Translations under genes and position numbers: made by a program | Shown: one piece after another, positions 8,281 through 13,964 of the stretch | Position numbering within the stretch: the stretch's first letter is position 1 | Layout of the letters: the number at the start of each line of letters is the position of its first letter | DNA from: UBA7359 sp047618295 | GTDB lineage: Bacteria > Pseudomonadota > Gammaproteobacteria > Eutrophobiales > Eutrophobiaceae | Assembly (NCBI GenBank): GCA_047618295.1 | Contig: JBLHKL010000057.1 | Coordinates: 1-13,964 of the forward strand | Reading direction: 5' to 3' | DNA length: 13,964 bases | Notes under the pieces: generated by a model | What the model was told of the DNA's origin: nothing | Seen by the model: the letters and a program-made list of their open reading frames with translations, nothing else | The model's database searches: none

Positions 8281-8900
8281 GTGATGCACTAAATTATTTG
8301 TTAAAAGTACGCAAAGATGCCGTCGAACCTTACTTTAAGGCATTAAAAGAAGGGGGCAAACACCTCGATACCAAGACGCGATCACTATTATCCGTCATCA
8401 CCAAGGTAGATGCGCAAACTGAAGCAGGCCTAAAACAATATCTGGTTAGGGCATTAAGAGACGGCAATAGTGCCGATGAAATATTGGATGCCATGTTGGT
8501 ATGCTTACCGACATTGGGTATGAGCAAGATTATTTGGGCAGTAGATATTATTTTGAAAATGAACATCCCTGATTTTAATCCCGAGTTAATAGGTAAAGAA
8601 AAACAGTGGCATAAATTAATCGCGGTTAATGAAATAGAAGAGGGTGTATCTAGGCACGACTATGATGGCCGAGCTTGTTTTATTAATAAAACAAGTGATG
8701 AATACCTCGTCTACGATAGTCGTTGTCCACATCAGGCTGCAGATATTTCCATATCAAGCCTTGAAGACGCAACATTGACTTGCTCAAGGCATCAATGGAA
8801 ATTTAATGTAGAAAATGGTGAATGCATTGAAAATGGAAGTCGTCCGCTCAATAGGATTGAATTCAAGATTGAAGAAGAATTTGTCTATGTCTATTCATAG
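8277..8900 (+). CDS. CMD/AhpD-like helical domain fused to a Rieske [2Fe-2S] domain
   Basis: This 207-residue soluble protein has two parts. Residues about 1-100 are helical and resemble the carboxymuconolactone decarboxylase/AhpD fold: TRSLLSVITK, then LVRALRDGNSADEILDAML, the usual final CMD helices. The CxxC thiols of AhpD-type enzymes are missing, so a peroxidase-partner role is unlikely. Residues about 108-207 are a ferredoxin-like Rieske domain with both ligand boxes, C150-P-H152 and C169-S-R-H172, which should bind a [2Fe-2S] cluster. The second box lacks the extra disulfide cysteines of bc1-type Rieske proteins, placing it with the soluble dioxygenase or nitrite-reductase small-subunit type. 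It probably transfers electrons, or acts in a small redox enzyme, in the cytoplasm. The ATG overlaps the previous stop by 4 nt, and the AzoR-like gene follows 32 nt downstream, a possible flavin-to-iron-sulfur pairing. Substrate and partner are not identifiable from sequence. Confidence 0.85.
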   Translation: MSDALNYLLKVRKDAVEPYFKALKEGGKHLDTKTRSLLSVITKVDAQTEAGLKQYLVRALRDGNSADEILDAMLVCLPTLGMSKIIWAVDIILKMNIPDFNPELIGKEKQWHKLIAVNEIEEGVSRHDYDGRACFINKTSDEYLVYDSRCPHQAADISISSLEDATLTCSRHQWKFNVENGECIENGSRPLNRIEFKIEEEFVYVYS

Positions 8901-8932
8901 GACCTCACTAAACAATAACCCTGGCGAATAAA

Positions 8933-9562
8933 ATGTCTAAATTATTATATATAGAAGTATCACCTAGAAAAGATAGATCAGCTTCAATCGAAGTTGCTCA
9001 GTCGTTTCTGGAAGCATATCAAGATGGAAATACTGATAATCAGATTGAAACTTTAGATCTATGGGAACTCAAACTGCCAGAATTTAATGGAGATACGATC
9101 AATGCGAAATATCGAGTCATGCATGGAGAAGATCCAAATTCAGAAGAAATAGCTGCATGGGAAACCATTGCAAAATTCGCCGATCAATTTAAAGCTGCTG
9201 ATCATTACTTGATTAGTACGCCCATGTGGAATTTTTCTATTCCGTATAAATTAAAACACTATATAGATATTATCAGCCAGCCCGGACTTACCTGGGCTTT
9301 TTCACCAGAAGCTGGATACCAAGGATTGGTAACAGGAAAGTCTGCCACATTAATACTGGCACGTGGTGGTGAATACAGCAGCAGTGTCGAATTAGGTGCT
9401 ATGGATTTTCAAAAGCCCTATTTAGAAATGATCTTTGGTTTTATTGGGATATCTGATATCAAGACTATTCTGATAGAACCTACATTGGTCGATGTTGAAA
9501 CCAAATCATCCGCGATTACATCCGCGAAAGAACAAGTGGTGGCTCATGCTAAGTTGTTGTGA
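8933..9562 (+). CDS. azoR: FMN-dependent NADH-azoreductase / quinone reductase, AzoR-like
   Basis: This 209-residue protein has the flavodoxin-like fold of the AzoR/NQO1 group. The first strand and phosphate loop are LLYIEVSPRKDRSAS (4-18). The FMN-contacting PMWNFSIP segment is at 97-104 (PMYNF in E. coli AzoR), followed by LKHYIDIISQPGLTWAF (107-123) and a second flavin segment ARGGEY (143-148). Length is close to E. coli AzoR (about 200). The enzyme uses NAD(P)H for two-electron reduction of quinones and azo compounds, which protects against thiol-reactive electrophiles. In E. coli azoR also sits beside hrpA, which supports the assignment and suggests an old neighbourhood. The ATG at 8933 lacks a convincing Shine-Dalgarno (CTGGCG about 8 nt upstream). 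It is the last gene of the + strand operon; the transglutaminase gene converges on it 74 bp downstream. Confidence 0.87.
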   Translation: MSKLLYIEVSPRKDRSASIEVAQSFLEAYQDGNTDNQIETLDLWELKLPEFNGDTINAKYRVMHGEDPNSEEIAAWETIAKFADQFKAADHYLISTPMWNFSIPYKLKHYIDIISQPGLTWAFSPEAGYQGLVTGKSATLILARGGEYSSSVELGAMDFQKPYLEMIFGFIGISDIKTILIEPTLVDVETKSSAITSAKEQVVAHAKLL

Positions 9563-9593
9563 CTAATGTTACCTATGCTCGATAGATAGTTTG

Positions 9594-9626
9594 ACTTTCA
9601 AGCTAAGGAACGGAAAGGTTGAAAGT
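9594..9626. terminator. Weak inverted repeat in the convergent junction, possible terminator
   Basis: ACTTTCAA (9594-9601) and TTGAAAGT (9619-9626) form a perfect 8-bp stem with a 17-nt loop between the convergent azoR-like and transglutaminase genes. The stem is AT-rich and neither strand has a proper U-tract after it, so it is a poor intrinsic terminator. The location is the only good argument for it. Confidence 0.2.
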
Positions 9627-9636
9627 AATACAACTC

Positions 9637-11628
9637 TCACGTCAATGAATCTAAGCTATCGTTTATTAGTTTTTTCTCTTCTTGTTTGTCGCTAAAAGGG
9701 TTAAATCGATAAGTGTTGTGTAGTGTAATTAAATCGTAATATCGTTCAGCCTTAGTGCCGGGGAAAATTCGTTTTATCCAAGCCATCAATGTTTCACCCG
9801 ATTGTCTGCTGTCTGCCTCTTGTTCAATTTGTTTAATGAGCGGGTAGAGCGGGGAGTCTGTTCCATAGCGTTCAAATTCTGGAGAAATATTGTCGAGTTT
9901 ATCTTTTTGATCAACCCGTTGTTTAGTATAAAAACGCCAAGCGAGATATGCAGCTAATGGGATTAATAACCATAACATCCAGTTAGTAGTTTCTTCTTTT
10001 TTAGTATCTATTTCTCCGCCAGTCGTTTTGTAACGCAACCATGAGAGAAGATCCATTAGTGGTTCTAACAATGTACGGTCTTCTGCTTCCAAGGGGGCCC
10101 ATACTGACGGCGTGGTGTCCATGTTGTGCCATGTGCCATCGATGTAATATTTTAACCATGCATGGGCATGTCGTGCACGGACAAGGTAAGTGCCTTGCCA
10201 GTTACTGTATTCCTGAACAGAGTAGCCTATCGTGTAGCGCGCTGGTATGCCTGCTTCGCGCAATAACAAGGCCGTTGCCGTAGCAAAATATTCGCAGTGG
10301 CCTTTTTTATCTTTAAATAGAAACCGTGTCAGATATTGTCCCTTTGTGTAACGTTGGTTTTGTGTAATCGAATAATAAAAATTATCTTTGAAATATTGCT
10401 GAACAGTACTAATGATTTCTTCACGTGATTTTGAATAAAGATCTAGTTTGATAGCGATCTGTTCAAAGTCAGTCTTATAGTTGAGTGGTATTTCAAGATC
10501 TTCAGGGGTAGGCATGGCTTCTACAAAATCATGATTGGAAATTCCAAGCCGATAATTAATCCAGCCTTCGCGTGCTTCAATTCGTGTTGATCCATACACA
10601 CTGGTTTCAACCTGAATTAAATCCTTTCCTGCTAGTGAATTGATGTTGTCAGGTACGGGGATAATAGCTGCTTGATCCTGAAGATATATCGCCACATCCA
10701 TTGTCTCTTTGTCGAGTTTATTTTTATTGAGTCTCCATTCATTTTTGCCCGGTGTCTTACCAATAATATCAAGCTCAACTTTTGGATTATGCCAGCTACC
10801 ATATTTATAAGTACTGTAAGAGGTTTCACGAAAATATAATGGCGTTGGTGACGGCTTCTCTGCTTTAACCCGAAAAATAATGCGGTCAGATAACTTCAAC
10901 CGACCTAATGAACCTATGGATGTCGAAGTGCGTTCCGGGTCAGTGCTTCTCCATCCATATTGCTCGAATAGTTTAAGGAAGAATGCCTCGGAGTTGTTTT
11001 GTATCTGTTGCAATCCGTTTTGAGTTAGATAGGAAAAGAAAATCACAAATACCATAGTGGCAAACCAGGTGATTTTGGAAAAGTGTTTGGCTCTTTGTGT
11101 TATTAATAACCAACCAATGGTCGCTACGCATACTACAAAAAAATAATCGCTATAACTGTTGCCAGAACTTGCTGATATCAAGCAGATAAAGACATAGGGC
11201 ATGCCAATGTTTGTTGTGTATAAAATATCCGGGCCAGCTCTTTCACCAAGGCGACGAATACTGATGAACAGGGCAGAAGTTTTTATTCCGTTTTGAATGC
11301 CATAGCATTGCACTAGCATGAGCAGTAATAGTACGAACGGTAGTAACTCAAGGATTTTGTAGATGCCCTGGAATGAATAATTCACAAATACATAAACAGT
11401 GAGAATAAAAAATAAAATGCCACTTAGATCGGCGAGTTGATTCGTATCTTTGTCACTAAAGTCTATGCGCCATTTGATAAACAAGGGTAGTTCAAGCAAC
11501 AGGCCAATGACGATGGCATACAGCATAAACTGCGTTTGCCATCCCCAAACAAGTAAGCCAGCAAGAATTAAACCGGGAGGAGCCGGGTTTAATTTAGTGT
11601 TCATCGTATTGTTGTTTAACTTGTCCAC
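9637..11628 (-). CDS. TgpA-type membrane transglutaminase (DUF3488 + transglutaminase core)
   Basis: This 663-residue inner-membrane protein has a cluster of N-terminal hydrophobic helices (about 17-200, DUF3488-like). A large extracytoplasmic region (about 205-548) contains the transglutaminase core. The triad is visible: C445 in KGHCEYFATATALLLREAGIP, H489 in RHAHAW and D504 in NMDTTP. One more membrane helix (about 549-566) leads to a cytoplasmic tail resembling DUF4129. This matches TgpA of Pseudomonas, an essential protein with a periplasmic transglutaminase domain whose substrate I cannot infer here. It is the last gene of the moxR-DUF58 operon. The start is uncertain: GTG at 11628 overlaps the DUF58 gene by 13 bp, whereas the ATG at 11604 (residue 9) leaves an 11-nt gap. 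Neither has a clear Shine-Dalgarno, so translational coupling is plausible. Confidence 0.9.
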   Translation of the reverse strand: MDKLNNNTMNTKLNPAPPGLILAGLLVWGWQTQFMLYAIVIGLLLELPLFIKWRIDFSDKDTNQLADLSGILFFILTVYVFVNYSFQGIYKILELLPFVLLLLMLVQCYGIQNGIKTSALFISIRRLGERAGPDILYTTNIGMPYVFICLISASSGNSYSDYFFVVCVATIGWLLITQRAKHFSKITWFATMVFVIFFSYLTQNGLQQIQNNSEAFFLKLFEQYGWRSTDPERTSTSIGSLGRLKLSDRIIFRVKAEKPSPTPLYFRETSYSTYKYGSWHNPKVELDIIGKTPGKNEWRLNKNKLDKETMDVAIYLQDQAAIIPVPDNINSLAGKDLIQVETSVYGSTRIEAREGWINYRLGISNHDFVEAMPTPEDLEIPLNYKTDFEQIAIKLDLYSKSREEIISTVQQYFKDNFYYSITQNQRYTKGQYLTRFLFKDKKGHCEYFATATALLLREAGIPARYTIGYSVQEYSNWQGTYLVRARHAHAWLKYYIDGTWHNMDTTPSVWAPLEAEDRTLLEPLMDLLSWLRYKTTGGEIDTKKEETTNWMLWLLIPLAAYLAWRFYTKQRVDQKDKLDNISPEFERYGTDSPLYPLIKQIEQEADSRQSGETLMAWIKRIFPGTKAERYYDLITLHNTYRFNPFSDKQEEKKLINDSLDSLT

Positions 11629-12962
11629 AGAGCATCAAGATCTTGCTGTAAATTATCATGGTGGATTACATGAATATCATTTTCTGTTTCAGCGCTATTA
11701 ATAACTGTTGATTCTTTTAATAGTAATAATTTAACGGGGATGTTTAATTCGGACAAAACCCGAATCAAACTTAGTCGAGACTCATCCAGTTCCAGTAGTA
11801 TGCAAATAAAGGCACTGCATTCTCGGCTATGTTGGCGAACCATTAATTCAACGTCATTGATGTTGGATTCATAGACAGGTTGAACGCAGGCAAGTACTTC
11901 CAGAATGTTTTCTGCACCGGCAAGTCCTCGGCCAGATGTGAAACGATAGGGCATATTGCCGACGAACATCAAGTCAAGTAATGCGTCTTGTTCTTTTTGA
12001 GCCGTCATAAATGATGCCGCGACAGATACGGCATCTTCAAATATCGATTCTGCTTGTTTATCCAGAAATGTGTCGAGTATCAAGCCATAACGAGTGAAGT
12101 ATTCATCCTGATATTCTTTGACAATTGGCTTGTTGAGTTTTGCAAAACTACGCCAATGTATTGAACGAATAGGGTCGCCAGGATGATAGTCGCGCAGAGA
12201 AATAAATTCTTGTGAATCACCTACTGTAGATGCATTGTTAACACCACCATGATGATAGGTGCGCTTGCCTTGCAAGTTTAACCTGGGTGTTTTGTAGAGC
12301 TTAGGCAATATCAGTAATCTGTCATTATTGTTAATGATCTTTTGCCCTTGAAACAAGCCTAATGGTTCAGCCATTGCCAGTCTGGTTTTATCGAAGTGTA
12401 TATAACCTCTACGTAATGGAGTCAGTAGCAGGGATGTTTCGATTTCACTTTTTTCAGCAATGTAATCAACGGTGATCGGCTTGATAGTGCCGCCACGCAA
12501 TTTTTGCATTACGTTAACAAGGCGTGGATAACCAATGAAACGATCAATGCGATTTCTGTTTTTATCCAGTGGGTCTTTTGAATTGGTAAATATAGCTAAG
12601 CTCGGAAATTGGTTTTTCAATTCATCGATAAGAACAAGGCCTTTTCTAGCTGTTTTGTTCTCATTACGAATGATGCAAGAGTAATTGAGTGGGATGCCAA
12701 CGCTGCCATATTCGGGTAGCTTTCTAATGATTGAAAACCGGCCTCGAAAAAATAATGAAAAAAACATCGCCGTAATCAGTAATATCAATGTGATTGAAAA
12801 TATTTGAAAAGAAAGCGTGTTACGTGTGTCAAAGCCAAACACACCAGCGACTGGCATGATTAAAAGGATCAACATTCCTGTTGAGGTAAATCGTTGACGT
12901 AGCCATTGACTAAAGCGGTAAACCAGCTTGAAGTTAGCAAATATGAGTTTACGTAACATCAT
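11616..12962 (-). CDS. DUF58 domain-containing membrane protein
   Basis: This 448-residue protein has two membrane segments near the N terminus (about 29-44 and 49-72), a beta-rich middle region, and the DUF58 signature at 253-270, FISLRDYHPGDPIRSIHW, followed by KPIVKEYQDEY and the first strand of a vWA-like fold (LILDTF, D297). DUF58 proteins nearly always sit next to MoxR ATPases and are thought to act as their membrane adaptors or substrates; the biochemical role is not established. The MIDAS-like site is degenerate (DTF rather than DxSxS). Two adjacent ATG codons (12962 and 12959) could both start it, with no strong Shine-Dalgarno. It lies 19 nt after moxR and overlaps or nearly touches the transglutaminase gene, so the three are almost certainly one operon. 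Confidence 0.92.
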   Translation of the reverse strand: MMLRKLIFANFKLVYRFSQWLRQRFTSTGMLILLIMPVAGVFGFDTRNTLSFQIFSITLILLITAMFFSLFFRGRFSIIRKLPEYGSVGIPLNYSCIIRNENKTARKGLVLIDELKNQFPSLAIFTNSKDPLDKNRNRIDRFIGYPRLVNVMQKLRGGTIKPITVDYIAEKSEIETSLLLTPLRRGYIHFDKTRLAMAEPLGLFQGQKIINNNDRLLILPKLYKTPRLNLQGKRTYHHGGVNNASTVGDSQEFISLRDYHPGDPIRSIHWRSFAKLNKPIVKEYQDEYFTRYGLILDTFLDKQAESIFEDAVSVAASFMTAQKEQDALLDLMFVGNMPYRFTSGRGLAGAENILEVLACVQPVYESNINDVELMVRQHSRECSAFICILLELDESRLSLIRVLSELNIPVKLLLLKESTVINSAETENDIHVIHHDNLQQDLDALWTS

Positions 12963-12981
12963 TGATGACTATATTGAGTAC

Positions 12982-13914
12982 TTAAACCGGCACAGGCGTT
13001 TTTGATAAAATATCTTCAATAATTTGATCACTGCTATTACCTGAGAAGCGGCTTTGTGAATTCATCATTAAGCGATGAGAAATAACAGGGATGGCGATTT
13101 CCTGCACATGATCGGGACTGACATAGTCCATACCATCAAATAAGGCCAGAGCCTGTGCTGCTTTCATCATAGATAATGATGCGCGTGGACTGGCCCCATT
13201 CAATATGCCTTCAGTATCACGGGTCGCTCTAATTAGCGTGACCATATAATGCTTTATCTCATTACTAACATTAATATTAGTGACTTGCTGTTTAATCTTG
13301 ATGACATCCTCTTTAGTAACGCAAGGTTCAAGAGATTCGAGAGGGTGTCGATTGTTTTGTTTTTCAAGGATAGAGACTTCTTCATCTTGAGTGACGTAAC
13401 CAAGACTAAAACGCATAGCAAAGCGATCCATTTGCGCCTCTGGTAAAGGGTAGGTGCCGTGGTATTCCACAGGGTTTTGAGTGGCGATGACAAAAAACAG
13501 ATCGTCCAATTGATAATTGTTTCGTTCAATACTGACTTGGCGTTCACCCATGGCCTCTAATAATGCCGATTGTGTGCGTGGCGAAGCGCGATTGATCTCA
13601 TCAGCTAGTAAAATATTGCTAAAGATAGGGCCGGGGTGAAACTCAAAATCCTGATCGCGTTGATTGAATATCGAGACCCCTAGGATGTCTGTGGGTAAGA
13701 GATCGGGTGTAAATTGAATACGCTGAAATTCTACATCAATTGATTTTGCCAGAGCCTTGGCTAAAGTTGTCTTGCCGGTACCCGGTACGTCTTCAAGTAA
13801 AACATGGCCGTCACTGAAAAATGCAGCGAGTAATTTTCGTATTGCAGAAGACTGCCCTTGTATTACTTTTTCAATATTGGCAGAGAGTTTTTGATATATT
13901 TCAATGTCTGACAT
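12982..13914 (-). CDS. MoxR-family AAA+ ATPase
   Basis: This 310-residue cytosolic ATPase shows the MoxR pattern: an N-terminal helix ending VIQGQ, Walker A PGTGKTT (44-50), QFTPDLLPTDILG (67-79), HPGPIF (93-98), Walker B LLADEINRA (102-110), SPRTQSALLEAM (111-122), sensor 1 ATQNP (144-148) and YPLPEAQMDRF (155-165). The C-terminal lid contains GASPRASLSMMKAAQALA, with the sensor 2 arginine. MoxR proteins act as chaperone-like ATPases that mature or activate partner proteins, often with DUF58 and vWA-domain proteins. It is the first gene of the - strand operon moxR-DUF58-tgpA. No Shine-Dalgarno is evident upstream of the ATG at 13914. The 50 bp to the window edge (13915-13964) shows no convincing promoter; it may lie beyond the edge. 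Confidence 0.96.
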   Translation of the reverse strand: MSDIEIYQKLSANIEKVIQGQSSAIRKLLAAFFSDGHVLLEDVPGTGKTTLAKALAKSIDVEFQRIQFTPDLLPTDILGVSIFNQRDQDFEFHPGPIFSNILLADEINRASPRTQSALLEAMGERQVSIERNNYQLDDLFFVIATQNPVEYHGTYPLPEAQMDRFAMRFSLGYVTQDEEVSILEKQNNRHPLESLEPCVTKEDVIKIKQQVTNINVSNEIKHYMVTLIRATRDTEGILNGASPRASLSMMKAAQALALFDGMDYVSPDHVQEIAIPVISHRLMMNSQSRFSGNSSDQIIEDILSKTPVPV

Positions 13915-13964
13915 GATATTTATTTTTGGCTGAGTCTGAAAAGTCCTATTTCGTCACTCCCGCG

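Noticed and set aside
1..13964. Mobile element, prophage, defence island or CRISPR array
   Set aside because: No transposase, integrase, terminal repeats, tRNA target or regularly spaced repeats are seen, and all genes have ordinary proteobacterial core-type composition.

Overview
The window is chromosomal DNA from a bacterium, most likely a gammaproteobacterium. The evidence is a full-length HrpA helicase with its long C-terminal extension, an AzoR-type reductase in the same gene set (hrpA and azoR are also neighbours in E. coli), a proteobacterial cysteine-form SelW-like protein, and a MoxR/DUF58/TgpA cassette. The base composition is moderately AT-rich throughout and I see no abrupt shift. 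I find no transposase, integrase, phage gene, tRNA, rRNA or CRISPR array. It reads as core-genome sequence with some unusual domain combinations, not as a mobile island.

Layout, left to right. (1) The tail of an unidentified Tyr-rich reading frame enters from the left edge (1-147). (2) A small Rdx/SelW-type thioredoxin-like protein follows on the + strand (229-516). (3) Convergent with it, on the - strand, is a large membrane protein (543-2480) joining a cytoplasmic PP2C phosphatase domain to an extracytoplasmic formylglycine-generating-enzyme-like domain that has lost the catalytic cysteines. (4) A 235-bp divergent intergenic region holds a good minus-strand sigma70-like promoter, a near-perfect 14-bp palindrome, a 10-bp direct repeat and a weaker plus-strand promoter. 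(5) A tightly packed + strand operon runs from 2716 to 9562: hrpA, a CPA2/Kef-type cation/proton antiporter lacking the cytosolic RCK domain, an anchored protein of unknown function, a CMD-like/Rieske fusion, and an AzoR-like FMN quinone/azo reductase. (6) After a 74-bp convergent junction, a - strand operon encodes, in transcription order, MoxR ATPase (13914-12982), DUF58 protein (12962-11616) and TgpA-type membrane transglutaminase (11628-9637).

How the genes may work together. The MoxR-DUF58-TgpA set is a recognised three-gene unit, with an AAA+ chaperone-like ATPase, a membrane vWA-like adaptor and a periplasmic transglutaminase-fold enzyme acting at the envelope. The hrpA operon joins an RNA helicase to redox and ion functions. 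Pairing a Kef-like antiporter with a flavodoxin-fold quinone reductase resembles the logic of KefC-KefF electrophile defence, although here the antiporter has no nucleotide/glutathione-gating domain. The phosphatase-FGE protein may carry an extracytoplasmic signal to a Ser/Thr phosphatase; no partner kinase is visible in the window.
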